Shown here in pieces: positions 8,691-18,191 of a stretch of 64,000 nucleotides of DNA. The notes beneath the pieces are model-generated. The model had not been told where the DNA came from and searched no databases. It saw nothing but the letters and a program-made list of their open reading frames with translations. Each line of letters opens with the position of its first letter. The stretch's first letter is position 1. Both the position numbers and the translations under genes were made by a program. The stretch comes from Alphaproteobacteria bacterium 46_93_T64 (GTDB lineage: Bacteria; Pseudomonadota; Alphaproteobacteria; Sneathiellales; Sneathiellaceae). The DNA is taken from positions 57,333-121,332 of the forward strand of contig MAAN01000004.1 in the NCBI GenBank assembly GCA_002163135.1, in the 5' to 3' direction.

Positions 8691-9155
8691 ATGTCAGAAG
8701 TCTCAATCCAAATCACCCGCCTAGCCCATGGCAAAGATATTGAATTGCCTTCCTACGAGACAGTGGGAAGCGCTGGAATGGATATTCGCGCTGCCGTGTC
8801 TGAACCTATGAGCATTAAACCGGGTGCCCGCGCGCTGGTGCCAAGTGGGTTTAAAATGGCGCTGCCGCAGGGATATGAAGCGCAAATCCGTCCTCGTTCT
8901 GGTTTAGCGCTTAAAAAAGGCATTACGCTACCCAATAGCCCCGGAACCATTGACACAGATTACCGTGGGGAAGTCGGTGTTATTTTGATGAATTTAGGGG
9001 AAGAGCCGTTCGTTATCGAGCGGGGAGATCGTATTGCGCAAATGGTGATCGCTCCCATTACTGTTGGGGTCTGGGTTGAGGCGGATGAACTCACGGAAAC
9101 AGTTCGCGGTGAAGGCGGCTTTGGGTCAACTGGGGTTGCCGAGGTTAAGGAATAA
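8691..9155 (+). CDS. dut: dUTP diphosphatase (dUTPase)
   Basis: Hydrolyses dUTP to dUMP, keeping uracil out of DNA and feeding thymidylate synthesis. The 154-residue trimeric-type enzyme shows its motifs in order: AGMDIRA (1), [11 protein letters not shown] (2), [13 protein letters not shown] (3, with the catalytic Asp), RGDRIAQMV (4) and the Gly-rich tail [10 protein letters not shown] (5). It follows the coaBC stop by two bases, and an Rrf2-family gene starts three bases later, so it sits in a tight operon. Confidence 0.97.
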   Translation: MSEVSIQITRLAHGKDIELPSYETVGSAGMDIRAAVSEPMSIKPGARALVPSGFKMALPQGYEAQIRPRSGLALKKGITLPNSPGTIDTDYRGEVGVILMNLGEEPFVIERGDRIAQMVIAPITVGVWVEADELTETVRGEGGFGSTGVAEVKE

Positions 9156-9158
9156 TCG

Positions 9159-9611
9159 ATGCTACATTTGCCCAAGAAAATGCTCTATGCGCTGGAAGCT
9201 GTGGTTGATATCGCGTTTAACGCGCGGCCTAATCCGGTGCAGTCTAAAGAGATTACCCAACGCCAAGGTATTCCGCAGCGTTATCTCGAACAGGTTATGC
9301 AACAACTTGTTCACGCTGGCATCCTAAAAGGGGTGCGCGGTCCTCGCGGTGGCTACCGTCTGGCACGTGAGCGCAGGCGTATTACCGCCGGTGATATTGT
9401 GCGGGTGATCGGTGCCGCCGATGAAGCTGAAGGTCAATCGCAGATATTTACATCCGAAATTGGCCAAAAAGTAGTTGGCCCTCTTTGGGTAGATGCTCAG
9501 TCAGCGATGCTTAAGCAACTTGATATGGTAACACTGGAAGAGCTTTGTCGCCGGGCAGATGCGGACTGCCAGAGTGATGTCTCTCGATCAACTAATGATT
9601 TCAATATTTAA
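9159..9611 (+). CDS. Rrf2-family transcriptional regulator
   Basis: 150 residues with the Rrf2 winged-helix start [20 protein letters not shown] and the family motif [17 protein letters not shown] (54-70). It lacks the three clustered cysteines near residues 92-104 that hold the Fe-S cluster in IscR. Only Cys130 and Cys137 are present, so cluster binding of the IscR kind is unlikely. The gene lies 15 bases before cysK; Rrf2 proteins such as CymR control cysteine metabolism, and a similar role is inferred here. Confidence 0.88.
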   Translation: MLHLPKKMLYALEAVVDIAFNARPNPVQSKEITQRQGIPQRYLEQVMQQLVHAGILKGVRGPRGGYRLARERRRITAGDIVRVIGAADEAEGQSQIFTSEIGQKVVGPLWVDAQSAMLKQLDMVTLEELCRRADADCQSDVSRSTNDFNI

Positions 9612-9625
9612 CAGCGGATGATTTT

Positions 9626-10579
9626 ATGAATAAGAACGCCCCACGCGGTAAAGTTTATGACAGTATTGTCGACACAATCGGCGCGACACCGCTGGTGAGA
9701 GTAAAGCGATTTGCTGAAAATCGCGGCGCAAAAGCAGATATCCTTCTAAAGCTGGAGTTTTTCAATCCGCTCGCTTCTGTAAAAGACAGAATTGCCGTTG
9801 CTATGATCGAAGCCTTGGAAGATGCCGGCAAAATTAACGCTGAAACCAAAATTATTGAACCAACATCTGGTAACACTGGAATTGGTCTTGCATTTGTTTG
9901 TGCCTCCAAAGGATATGATCTTACTTTGGTGATGCCGGAAAGCATGTCGGTTGAGCGCCGCAAAATGCTTAAATTGTTAGGTGCCAAGCTGGAACTTACA
10001 GAAGCCGCCAAGGGTATGAACGGTGCTATTGCGCGGGCGAATGAAATGGTTGCTGAACATAGCAATGCGGTTATTCCGCAACAGTTTGAAAATCCCGCAA
10101 ATCCTGCTGTTCATAAAGTGACAACAGCAGACGAAATTTGGGATGACACAAACGGCAAAGTGGATGTTGTTGTTATGGGTGTTGGTACTGGCGGAACATT
10201 GACTGGTGTTGGCAGCGTTCTAAAAGCTAAAAATAGTAACGTGAAAATTATTGCCGTTGAGCCAGAAGACAGTCCGGTTCTATCTGGCGGTCAACCGGGT
10301 CCTCACAAAATTCAGGGAATTGGCGCTGGGTTCTCGCCTAAAAACCTTGATGAGAGCCTGATCGACGAAGTTTTGACCATCGGAAACGAAACAGCGTTTG
10401 AAACCGCCCGCGCCCTTGCCCGCGAAGAAGGCGTGCCTGTCGGAATTTCTTCAGGTGCAGCTCTTGCAGCCGCGCTGGAGGTTGCAGAGCGAGATGATAT
10501 GGCTGGAAAAACAATTGTTGTGATTATCCCGTCTTTCGCCGAACGTTATCTAACAACTGCTTTGTTTGACGGAATTTAA
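9626..10579 (+). CDS. cysK: Cysteine synthase A (O-acetylserine sulfhydrylase)
   Basis: PLP enzyme of 317 residues making cysteine from O-acetylserine and sulfide. Seen: the PLP lysine Lys53 in [11 protein letters not shown], the substrate loop TSGNTG (80-85), the phosphate-binding [12 protein letters not shown] and the late [12 protein letters not shown]. Length is typical of CysK. CysM-like or cystathionine beta-synthase-like members share these motifs, so the substrate is inferred from overall similarity. It lies between an Rrf2 regulator and a MoeB/ThiF-type gene, a sulfur-related cluster. Confidence 0.93.
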   Translation: MNKNAPRGKVYDSIVDTIGATPLVRVKRFAENRGAKADILLKLEFFNPLASVKDRIAVAMIEALEDAGKINAETKIIEPTSGNTGIGLAFVCASKGYDLTLVMPESMSVERRKMLKLLGAKLELTEAAKGMNGAIARANEMVAEHSNAVIPQQFENPANPAVHKVTTADEIWDDTNGKVDVVVMGVGTGGTLTGVGSVLKAKNSNVKIIAVEPEDSPVLSGGQPGPHKIQGIGAGFSPKNLDESLIDEVLTIGNETAFETARALAREEGVPVGISSGAALAAALEVAERDDMAGKTIVVIIPSFAERYLTTALFDGI

Positions 10580-10582
10580 CCT

Positions 10583-11365
10583 ATGAACCTGACCGACGAT
10601 CAGTTAGATCGCTATGCCCGCCATATTGTATTGCGTGAAGTTGGCGGCATTGGGCAGAAAAAGCTGCTGCAATCGAAAGTATTGATCGTCGGTGCGGGAG
10701 GCCTTGGCTCCCCGCTTATTCTATATTTGGCAGCGGCCGGTGTTGGTACTATCGGTGTTGTTGATGATGATGTGGTTGATTTGTCTAACCTGCAGCGACA
10801 AGTCGCGCATGGTATGGCAGATATCGGAACGCTAAAAGTATTAAGCGCGCAAAAAACAGTGGCTGAAATTAATCCGGATGTAAAAATTGTACCGCATGCG
10901 GAACGACTGACGGCGGAGAATGTCGAAGAGTTGTTTTCAGGCTATGATCTGGTTGCCGATGGCTCGGATAATTTCAATACACGATTTTTGATTAATGACG
11001 CCTGTTATTTCTTGAAAAAACCGTTGGTCTCTGCCGCCATGTTGCAATTTGAAGGGCAATTATCTACCTACAAAGCCTTCGAAGGGGATACGCATCCCTG
11101 CTATCGGTGTATTTTCCCCGCGCCTCCTCCGCCTGATGTTGCCAGAACCTGCGGCGAAGCAGGTGTTCTTGGCGCACTTGCAGGAACCATGGGATCGCTG
11201 CAAGCAACCGAGATTCTAAAAGAACTGCTTGGCATTGGCCAAAGCATGTCTGGCAGTCTGCTTATTTATGACGCCCTTTATACTGAATTTAGAAAAGTAA
11301 AAGTGCGCCCGGATCCTGCATGCGCCCTTTGCGGCACAGACCCAAGTATTACCGAAATAGGCTGA
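10583..11365 (+). CDS. moeB: MoeB/ThiF-type adenylyltransferase (E1-like)
   Basis: 260-residue E1-like enzyme that adenylates the C-terminal glycine of a ubiquitin-like sulfur carrier such as MoaD or ThiS. Seen: the nucleotide site VGAGGLGSPLI (36-46), the ND.DG region VVDDDVVDLSNLQRQVAHG, the VADGSDNF motif, two zinc-binding pairs CYRC and CALC, and the ARTCGEAGVLG loop with the conserved Cys. No rhodanese domain is fused, as in E. coli MoeB. Whether it serves molybdopterin or thiamine synthesis cannot be settled without its carrier gene. It follows cysK by three bases. Confidence 0.88.
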   Translation: MNLTDDQLDRYARHIVLREVGGIGQKKLLQSKVLIVGAGGLGSPLILYLAAAGVGTIGVVDDDVVDLSNLQRQVAHGMADIGTLKVLSAQKTVAEINPDVKIVPHAERLTAENVEELFSGYDLVADGSDNFNTRFLINDACYFLKKPLVSAAMLQFEGQLSTYKAFEGDTHPCYRCIFPAPPPPDVARTCGEAGVLGALAGTMGSLQATEILKELLGIGQSMSGSLLIYDALYTEFRKVKVRPDPACALCGTDPSITEIG

Positions 11366-11372
11366 TTAGACT

Positions 11373-12308
11373 TTATCCCCCGAGAAAATAGGCGGAGGCG
11401 AGAGCAATCGAGATGGGCAGCGTAATCATAGACAGCAGTGTCTGAATGGTGATGATGGCAGCCATCGCTTCCGCATCACTTCCCAATTGTTTAGCAAGGG
11501 CATACCCAGAACTTGCTGTTGGCACGGCGCCATATATGACAAGAATAACTGCTGCGACGCCACTAAGTCCTGTGAGCATAATCGCGCCCATCATGACAGC
11601 TGGAAAAATGATAAGTTTTGCTGTTGAAGCGAGAATTACCGCCTTCATTTCGGACTTCATAGACAAAACATGAAGACCCGCGCCGACACAAAGAAGGGCG
11701 AAGGGTAGAGCTGCACGAGACAGAATGTTTGCCATGTCATGAATGACCGGTAAGGGCCCGATGCCGGATAAATTCAGTGTCACCCCAATCGCAATTGCTA
11801 CTAAGAGCGGGTTTCGCATTATCTCTTGCACCAGACGTCGTTTCAACGTGCCGTCTTTATTCCCTTGATACGTAACCAAGGCAGACACGCAGAACAGGTT
11901 GGTCGGCGGTACAAGTATTGAGGTCGCGACTGCCGCCAGCAAAAGACCATCATTTCCAAAAAGCATATCGGCAGTTGCAAAGGCGATAAAGGTGTTATGC
12001 CGAGTTGCTCCTTGAAACAAGGAGCCGCCCAACGCGTTTGGTAGGCCCAGAAATTTTGTCGTGAGAACCGCTAAAATTGCACAGACAGTGAGCGCACCAA
12101 TAAGAGCGATCGCATAGGGAACCAAGACTTCTCCGCTGAGCGGGGCAGTGGTTGTGCGATAGAGGAGTAGCGCTGGAAAGAGGATCCAATAGGTTACTTT
12201 GTCTGCCAGTGGCCAAAAATTATCACCAGGAAACCCTTTGCGCCGCAGAACATACCCAAGAATGAGCAATAGAAAAATTGGCAGGATTGATATTGAGACT
12301 GACCACAT
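11373..12308 (-). CDS. AEC-family (auxin efflux carrier-like) transporter
   Basis: 311 residues, almost all hydrophobic, with about ten membrane helices in two similar halves. Seen: the N-terminal ILPIFLLLILGYVLRRKGF and the C-terminal YGAVPTASSGYALAKQLG, which resembles the AEC family's conserved crossing region. Bacterial relatives such as MdcF and MleP move malonate or malate, but the substrate here is unknown. It converges on moeB with only seven bases between stops. It could be linked with the HAD gene upstream, although a 110-base gap separates them. Confidence 0.85.
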   Translation of the reverse strand: MWSVSISILPIFLLLILGYVLRRKGFPGDNFWPLADKVTYWILFPALLLYRTTTAPLSGEVLVPYAIALIGALTVCAILAVLTTKFLGLPNALGGSLFQGATRHNTFIAFATADMLFGNDGLLLAAVATSILVPPTNLFCVSALVTYQGNKDGTLKRRLVQEIMRNPLLVAIAIGVTLNLSGIGPLPVIHDMANILSRAALPFALLCVGAGLHVLSMKSEMKAVILASTAKLIIFPAVMMGAIMLTGLSGVAAVILVIYGAVPTASSGYALAKQLGSDAEAMAAIITIQTLLSMITLPISIALASAYFLGG

Positions 12309-12420
12309 GAGAGTTCGACCTGAAATTGAAGGGTGATCGCGATAAGGCAGAAGGTATTTTTCTGTTTAGCTGCCATAAATTGAAGCGGCTAGAGAAAACT
12401 ATATCTGGACTAGTCAATAT

Positions 12421-13077
12421 TTACAAATTGGACTGAAAAATGAAACGTTCGTGGACATGTGACATCGAGGGCACGATTTCATGGGCAAGCATACGCACTT
12501 CGTCTGAGGGATTAACGAGATCGGGTATTTGATATACGAGCATTCCGGCACCGTGTGCAGCCCGAACGCCATTATCGGAATCTTCCAATGCCAGACAACT
12601 TTCTGGGTTTATCCCGAGCTTTTCAGCAGCCCTCAAATAAATTTCCGGGTGCGGTTTACTATCTGTGACTTGATCCCCAAACATAAACTCTGAAAAATAG
12701 TCAGATAGTCCGGCGTTAGAGAGTTTTCGAGTGGCATTTCTAGAGGGAGAAGAGGTCGCAAGGGCGCAAGGTACATTATTGGAATTGAGTGCCTTCAAGA
12801 ACTTGAGAACGCCCGGTTTTAGAGCTACCGGCTTTTCGATAGCATTCTCAATGTAAGCTTCATTCCAGACCGGCATGAAATCCGCTTTTGAAAATCCATT
12901 TATGCCTTTTTCCAAAATGTTGGCCGTGTGTTGCAGATTGCATCCGACGCATTTTTGATAAAGTGCAAGTTCAAAGGTCAGCCCAAATTTTGCGCATGTC
13001 TCTTCAAAAGTCCGAAACGCAACGCGCTCCGTATCAAGAAGAAGGCCGTCCATGTCAAAGATCACCGCATCGCGCAT
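12421..13077 (-). CDS. HAD-superfamily phosphatase, beta-phosphoglucomutase-like
   Basis: 218 residues with all HAD motifs. The nucleophile motif is FDMDGLLLDTE (DxD at 9-11); a helical cap follows with a KCVGCNLQHT stretch. Motif II is ALATSSPSRNA, motif III lies around KPHPEIYLRAAEKL, and motif IV is ALEDSDNGVRAAHGAGM. This is subfamily IA, acting on small phosphorylated substrates such as sugar phosphates, phosphoglycolate or nucleotides. The exact substrate cannot be read from sequence. Confidence 0.88.
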   Translation of the reverse strand: MRDAVIFDMDGLLLDTERVAFRTFEETCAKFGLTFELALYQKCVGCNLQHTANILEKGINGFSKADFMPVWNEAYIENAIEKPVALKPGVLKFLKALNSNNVPCALATSSPSRNATRKLSNAGLSDYFSEFMFGDQVTDSKPHPEIYLRAAEKLGINPESCLALEDSDNGVRAAHGAGMLVYQIPDLVNPSDEVRMLAHEIVPSMSHVHERFIFQSNL

Positions 13078-13134
13078 TTTTACTCCCTTGGTTATAGCTC
13101 TACTATGTAGCGCACGAGGACGAAATCAGGAATA

Positions 13135-13163
13135 AGAAAAGCCCCTGCCGTAGGGCAGGAGCT
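13135..13163 (-). terminator. Rho-independent terminator of pckA
   Basis: CCTGCC (13144-13149) pairs with GGCAGG (13154-13159), extended by AGC/GCT outside. On the minus strand the stem is followed by TTTTCTT. It lies just past the pckA stop. Confidence 0.82.
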
Positions 13164-13190
13164 TTAATTGCTTTGTATGTTACGAAGTGA

Positions 13191-14795
13191 TTAGGCGCGG
13201 TTTGGCGCGGACCTCATAACATCTTCAGTTACATATTCTGCAAACTGCTCAAAATTTTCGATGAACAAATTGACCAGATGCGCTGCTTGTTTGTCATACG
13301 CATCTTTATCTTCCCAAGTGTTCCGTGGGTTTAGAATCTTGCTTGGAACATTTTCGCAAGCTGTTGGGATGGACAGGCCAAAGAATGGATCTTTTTCCAT
13401 TTCAACATTGGCAAGCGTCCCGTCAAGTGCTGCATTAACCAGCGCACGCGTATGGCCAATCGGCATACGGTGACCAGTCCCGTAGGCGCCGCCAGTCCAG
13501 CCAGTATTTACCAACCAGCAATTAACATCGTGCTTGGCAATTTTTTCGCCCAGCAGTTTAGCATAAACAGATGGATGGCGCGGCATGAACGGAGCACCAA
13601 AGCAAGTTGAGAAGGCTGCCTGAGGCTCAGTACCAAGGCCTTTCTCAGTGCCAGCCAGTTTCGCAGTGTAACCAGAGATAAAGTGGTACATCGCCTGTTC
13701 AGGAGACAACTTTGAAATAGGAGGCAAAACACCAAACGCATCAGCTGTTAGCATGATGACGTTTTTCGGGTTGCCCGCAATGCCGGTTTCACTCGCGTTG
13801 GGAATGAAGTGGATTGGATAGGAAGCCCGGGTATTTTCTGTGTGTCTATTGTCATCTAAATCAAGCTTGCCAGCTTCATCCATGACGACATTTTCAAGAA
13901 CAGTTCCAAAACGACCTGTTGTCGCATAAATCTCTGGTTCTGCTTCTTGTGACAGCTTAATCACTTTCGCATAACAGCCACCTTCAAAATTGAACACGCC
14001 TTCATCGGCCCACCCATGTTCGTCATCACCGATTAGCATACGGCTGGCATCAGCTGAAAGTGTAGTTTTGCCTGTTCCGGAAAGGCCAAAGAAAACCGCG
14101 CTATCGCCTTCGCTGCTCACATTAACCGAGCAATGCATCGGCAGAATGCCTTTTTCAGGAAGCAGGTAATTCAAGATTGAGAAGACAGATTTCTTAATTT
14201 CACCGGCGTAAGATGTACCGCCGATGATGACAAGTTTTTCTGCGAAATTTGCCAGGACAAATACTTCGGAACGCGTGCCGTCTACTGCTGGGTCTGCTTC
14301 GAAAGAGGGCGTTTGGAGAATAGTGAATTCAGGAACAAAATCATCCAGTTCGTGAGCTTCTGGCTGAATAAACATGTTGCGAGCAAAAAGGTTATGCCAC
14401 GCACATTCTGTAATTATGCGAACTGGTAGGCGATTGTTTTTGTCGGCGCCAGCGTAGCAGTCCTGAACAAAAACTTCTTTGCCTTCAAGATGCGCAATCA
14501 TCTTTTTGTGAAGGCCGGCAAATTTGGTGTCTTCGAAAGGTTTATTAACCTTGCCCCACCAAATGTTATCTTCGCTGCCGCTTTCTTTTACGATGAATTT
14601 ATCGTTTGCCGAGCGTCCAGTGTGCTGACCTGTTAAGGCAACAAGTGCGCCACCTTCGGAAAGCGATGCTTCCCCCCGGGATAATGCTTCCTTATAGAGT
14701 GTTGGTGCTGATAAATTCCAATGCGCCGTGCCCACAGCGCTCAGTCCTTGGTTGTCCAGTCCATAAGAACTCTTTCGAGGTCCTTTTTGTTCCAC
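13191..14795 (-). CDS. pckA: Phosphoenolpyruvate carboxykinase (ATP)
   Basis: Converts oxaloacetate to PEP at the entry to gluconeogenesis. With the GTG start at 14795 (preceded by TTGGAG) the product is 534 residues, the usual size; an upstream ATG at 14873 would add 26 unlikely residues. Seen: the substrate loop [13 protein letters not shown], the kinase-1a P-loop [13 protein letters not shown] (about 237-249), the metal-binding IGDDEHGW and an RYPIHF-like segment ([11 protein letters not shown]). It is divergent from chvI-chvG, a pairing kept in rhizobia, where ChvI influences pckA expression. That this holds here is inferred. Confidence 0.97.
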   Translation of the reverse strand: MEQKGPRKSSYGLDNQGLSAVGTAHWNLSAPTLYKEALSRGEASLSEGGALVALTGQHTGRSANDKFIVKESGSEDNIWWGKVNKPFEDTKFAGLHKKMIAHLEGKEVFVQDCYAGADKNNRLPVRIITECAWHNLFARNMFIQPEAHELDDFVPEFTILQTPSFEADPAVDGTRSEVFVLANFAEKLVIIGGTSYAGEIKKSVFSILNYLLPEKGILPMHCSVNVSSEGDSAVFFGLSGTGKTTLSADASRMLIGDDEHGWADEGVFNFEGGCYAKVIKLSQEAEPEIYATTGRFGTVLENVVMDEAGKLDLDDNRHTENTRASYPIHFIPNASETGIAGNPKNVIMLTADAFGVLPPISKLSPEQAMYHFISGYTAKLAGTEKGLGTEPQAAFSTCFGAPFMPRHPSVYAKLLGEKIAKHDVNCWLVNTGWTGGAYGTGHRMPIGHTRALVNAALDGTLANVEMEKDPFFGLSIPTACENVPSKILNPRNTWEDKDAYDKQAAHLVNLFIENFEQFAEYVTEDVMRSAPNRA

Positions 14796-15203
14796 AGTGG
14801 CTCTCCAATAGATGTGTATTTTTCGGTTGATGCATGTGGAGCCAAAGATAAGGTTACGCCTATAGCGGCGCAACAGCTAGAGTAATGAAATTGTCAAAAA
14901 ACCGAAATTTATTTGCATTTGTTTCGTCTGGGTTTCGTTTTATTTTTGAAATGAATAATTTTGAAAATAATTTACCAATTTTTATTATTGTTTCATTTTT
15001 TACTGAACTTTTGGACAAATTGATTTTCGCTTTTTTTCGTTGGAAACATGGCCAGCAGAATCCACTTTATTTCTTTTATCTGATCATGTGACTACTTGAA
15101 TATCTTGGATAAGCCCAGATCTTGCCACAATTGTGCCAAAAGCAGGATAGTATTAAGGAGCTATAGTGCCTATTATGGCAAAAGCACGCGAAAGGGGTTT
15201 CCG
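14796..15203. promoter_or_regulatory. Divergent promoter region pckA / chvI
   Basis: A 408-base strongly AT-rich gap with repeated T-runs and several GTTTCGT/TTTCAT-like words at 14920-15045. It must hold promoters for pckA (minus) and chvI (plus). A reading frame at 14885-15091 has low-complexity composition and no ribosome site, so I do not call it. I could not define a specific operator. Confidence 0.5.
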
Positions 15204-15902
15204 GTGACAACAAGAATAGCTCTGGTAGATGATGATCTAAATATTCTGACAACAGTTTCCATCCTGCTGGAATCGGAAGGATTTTCGGTCTCAAAATTCT
15301 CTGACGGAGAACAAGCTCTGGCGGCCTTTGAAGAAAGTCCACCGGATATTGCTGTCCTGGATATCAAGATGCCCCGAATGGATGGCATGGAAATGCTCAA
15401 TCGGTTACGCCGCACATCGGATCTGCCGGTTATATTCCTTACCTCAAAAGATGATGAGATTGATGAATTTCTGGGCTTGAAGATGGGCGCGGATGATTAC
15501 ATCAAGAAACCCTTCTCCCAACGCCTTCTCGTAGAACGTATACGGACAGTTCTGCGGAGGCATAAAGCAAGATCTGGGACTGAGGAGACAAAAGAAGAAG
15601 ACGTCATGGTGCGCGGTCGCCTGAAACTGGACAGTGTGCGTCATGCCTGCTTTTGGGATGAAAAGGAAGTAACCTTGACGGTTACAGAATTTATGTTGTT
15701 GCATGCTCTTGCCTATCGTCCAGGCCATGTTAAGAGCCGGGATCAGCTTATGGATGCAGCGTATGATGATAATATCTATGTGGATGACCGCACCATCGAT
15801 AGTCACATAAAGCGTCTGCGTAAGAAAATACGGAATGTAGATATTGAATTTTCTGCCATTGAGACGCTATACGGCGTGGGATATCGGTTTAAAGAAAAAT
15901 AA
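15204..15902 (+). CDS. chvI: Response regulator ChvI (OmpR family)
   Basis: 232 residues from the GTG at 15204, preceded by AAGGGG; longer starts upstream would run into non-homologous sequence. The receiver domain has the acidic pair LVDDDLN, the phospho-acceptor Asp53 in [12 protein letters not shown], a Thr in FLTSKDD and Lys in IKKPFS. The C-terminal winged helix includes [19 protein letters not shown] and [13 protein letters not shown]. ChvI acts with ChvG in envelope and acid-stress control and symbiosis or virulence. chvG follows by 21 bases, and pckA is divergent, as in rhizobia. Confidence 0.95.
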   Translation: MTTRIALVDDDLNILTTVSILLESEGFSVSKFSDGEQALAAFEESPPDIAVLDIKMPRMDGMEMLNRLRRTSDLPVIFLTSKDDEIDEFLGLKMGADDYIKKPFSQRLLVERIRTVLRRHKARSGTEETKEEDVMVRGRLKLDSVRHACFWDEKEVTLTVTEFMLLHALAYRPGHVKSRDQLMDAAYDDNIYVDDRTIDSHIKRLRKKIRNVDIEFSAIETLYGVGYRFKEK

Positions 15903-15923
15903 ATCCGGCTTGGTGGATGGCGT

Positions 15924-17669
15924 ATGACGGGGAATGGTTTGCGGGCAAAAAGTGACGACAAGAAGGAAGAGGGTGTTTCTTTAGCTGAAAATCAACCTTC
16001 TAGCTTCTTCAAGCGAAAAAAAAGGGTGAACCGTAACGCCAAACGAAAATGGGGACCGTTTTCGTCCCTTGGTCGCCGAATTATGGCCATCAACCTGTTT
16101 GCAGTTTTTTTCCTGGCTGGGGGTATCCTTTATCTGGATCAGTTTCGCACAGGACTGATAGATGCGCGTACCCAAGCCCTGACCACAAATGGTCGAATGA
16201 TTGCAGGTGCGCTCGGTGAAGCCGCACTGAGCGAAGTATCCTTCACCGGAAAAGTAAATCATCTAACGCTTGATACCAGGAATATTCGGAGTGTCCTCAG
16301 GCGATTAGCCGTCGTGACAGATACGACGGCTCTGCTATATGACAGAGACGGTGATCTGATTGCTGATAGCCGTGTTCTGATTTCCGCAGGCCGTGAAATT
16401 ATTTTCGAAACTCTTCCCCCGCCAAATCAAGCAGGTAACGTTCGAAAATTTTATGAAGTCCTGTACGATTTCCTGGCTGACTTGATCCCTACCTCTCAGG
16501 ACTACTCATTATTTCCCGCACGAACATCGGTTTCAGTCGAAGATTTTACCGAAGTTTCTGAAGCTCTTAAAGGGGAGAGCGCTGACGTTATTCGTCAAAC
16601 AAAAGATGGCCGCTTGATGATCAGCGTGGCCTTACCGGTGCAGGGTTTCAAGCATATTCTGGGTGGGCTTTTGTTGATTGAAGACGGTGCAGCTATCGAT
16701 GAAGCTGTGAAATCTGCACAAGTTACAACCCTGATCGTTTTTTCGATTACAGTTGTTATCACGCTTTTGCTATCGTTGTATCTTGCACGCACCATTGCCA
16801 GTCCGATCCACGATATGGCAGAAGCTGCAGATAAGGTGCGACTGGGTCTGGGTCGACGTATTGAGATGCCGGATTTTTCTGATCGGCAGGATGAAATTGG
16901 TGACTTGTCTATCTCTTTTGGAGAAATGACTGTGGCATTATATGATCGCATGGACGCGATCGAGGCTTTTGCTGCTGACGTTTCCCACGAACTTAAAAAC
17001 CCGCTTACCTCACTTGGAACTGCCGTTGATACGTTTGAGCGGGTCAAAGATGACGATACGCGAAAGCAGCTACTGGCTATTATTTCCAGCGACGTCAAAA
17101 GACTGGACAGGCTCATTACCGATATTTCTGCCGCCAGTCGGTTGGATGCGGAACTGTCACGAACTGAAGGTGAGCCTGTTGCAGTTGTCGGCTTGATAGA
17201 CAGTATTGCGGAGATGTATGGAGCTGGGCGTGGTCCTTCAGACGTAAGTGTGGAAGTCGAGATATCCAGCCGTGATATTACCATCGACGGTGTACCGGGA
17301 CGTTTGGGGCAAGTCCTTAGAAATTTGATCGAAAACGCGATGTCCTTCTCGCCAAAGGGAACGCGTGTGCTTATTCGAGTAAGTGAAGACCAAGATGGCG
17401 AAGGCAAAAATTGGGTTCAAATCGATGTTGAAGATCAGGGTCCTGGAATCCCGGAAAATAAATTGGAAGCTATTTTTAATCGTTTTTACACGGAACGGCC
17501 AAAAGGCGAAGATTTTGGGCGGCATTCTGGTTTGGGCTTAAGTATTTCGCGACTGATTATTGATGCCCACCGAGGCAGTATAAAGGCGTCGAATAGATTT
17601 AGTTCTGACGGTAGCGTTATCGGTGCACGCTTCAGCATTCGCTTGCCGAAAAACAACGACAAGCATTGA
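15924..17669 (+). CDS. chvG: Sensor histidine kinase ChvG
   Basis: 581 residues. Two membrane helices (about 53-72 and 268-289) flank a periplasmic sensor region of about 195 residues that contains a stimulus domain typical of ChvG/ExoS. A HAMP linker follows, then the dimerisation/phospho-acceptor site DVSHELKNPLTSLG with His355. The ATPase domain has the N-box NLIENAMSF, the G1 box DQGPGIPE and the G2 box HSGLGLSISRLI. In relatives the periplasmic inhibitor ExoR holds ChvG off; no exoR is visible in this window. The cytoplasmic N-terminus is unusually basic (residues 30-52). Confidence 0.94.
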   Translation: MTGNGLRAKSDDKKEEGVSLAENQPSSFFKRKKRVNRNAKRKWGPFSSLGRRIMAINLFAVFFLAGGILYLDQFRTGLIDARTQALTTNGRMIAGALGEAALSEVSFTGKVNHLTLDTRNIRSVLRRLAVVTDTTALLYDRDGDLIADSRVLISAGREIIFETLPPPNQAGNVRKFYEVLYDFLADLIPTSQDYSLFPARTSVSVEDFTEVSEALKGESADVIRQTKDGRLMISVALPVQGFKHILGGLLLIEDGAAIDEAVKSAQVTTLIVFSITVVITLLLSLYLARTIASPIHDMAEAADKVRLGLGRRIEMPDFSDRQDEIGDLSISFGEMTVALYDRMDAIEAFAADVSHELKNPLTSLGTAVDTFERVKDDDTRKQLLAIISSDVKRLDRLITDISAASRLDAELSRTEGEPVAVVGLIDSIAEMYGAGRGPSDVSVEVEISSRDITIDGVPGRLGQVLRNLIENAMSFSPKGTRVLIRVSEDQDGEGKNWVQIDVEDQGPGIPENKLEAIFNRFYTERPKGEDFGRHSGLGLSISRLIIDAHRGSIKASNRFSSDGSVIGARFSIRLPKNNDKH

Positions 17670-17700
17670 CAGTCTTGCCTTAGAGGGGCAGATTCTTTGC

Positions 17701-18165
17701 ATGTACAAAATGCACGCATCTGTTGTTTCGATTGATGGCAAAGCAGTATTACTGCGCGGCCCGCCCGGATCGGGAAAATCTGACTTGTCGCTTCGTCTTA
17801 TGGATGGGGGGGCGGAATTGATTTCCGATGATTATGTGGATCTTCATGAAAAAAATGGCGTCCTGATTGCAGAAGGACCTAAAACCATTTTGGGCATGAT
17901 GGAGGTTCGTGGCCTTGGGCTTGTCACAATGCCCTATATTGATCATGGGATCGTTTTTCTGGCTTGCGACCTAATGCCGGCAGAAAGAATCGAGCGAATG
18001 CCGGATAAGGCCGAATACCTTCAAGTTGAAGGTCTTGAGGTTCCTTTGATGCAGTTGGATGCAATGGCGGCTTCCGCACCTGCGCGTATTAAGCTGGCCC
18101 TTAAACGTTTGGATGTGCTTTGGCCGGACCCACAAATACCCGGTTCAGTGCTAGGTGAGGGGTGA
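17701..18165 (+). CDS. hprK: HPr kinase/phosphorylase, short alphaproteobacterial form
   Basis: About 155 residues: the C-terminal kinase domain alone, without the N-terminal half found in Firmicutes. This is the normal alphaproteobacterial form. Seen: P-loop GPPGSGKSD (20-28), ELISDDYVDL, and the HprK signature around MMEVRGLGLV. It phosphorylates the regulatory serine of HPr. The start is at ATG 17701; another ATG at 17710 is possible, and neither has an ideal ribosome site. It lies 31 bases after chvG and just before rapZ, in a carbon and envelope signalling operon. Confidence 0.92.
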   Translation: MYKMHASVVSIDGKAVLLRGPPGSGKSDLSLRLMDGGAELISDDYVDLHEKNGVLIAEGPKTILGMMEVRGLGLVTMPYIDHGIVFLACDLMPAERIERMPDKAEYLQVEGLEVPLMQLDAMAASAPARIKLALKRLDVLWPDPQIPGSVLGEG

Positions 18166-18191
18166 GCCGTGTTGATAAGGAATGTTCGTTA

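Noticed and set aside
14885..15091. 68-residue plus-strand frame in the pckA/chvI gap
   Set aside because: Phe- and Asn-rich composition simply reflects AT-rich DNA, and there is no ribosome site.
17623..17700. Longer start for HPr kinase at 17623
   Set aside because: It would overlap the end of chvG by 47 bases and adds residues unlike the family.
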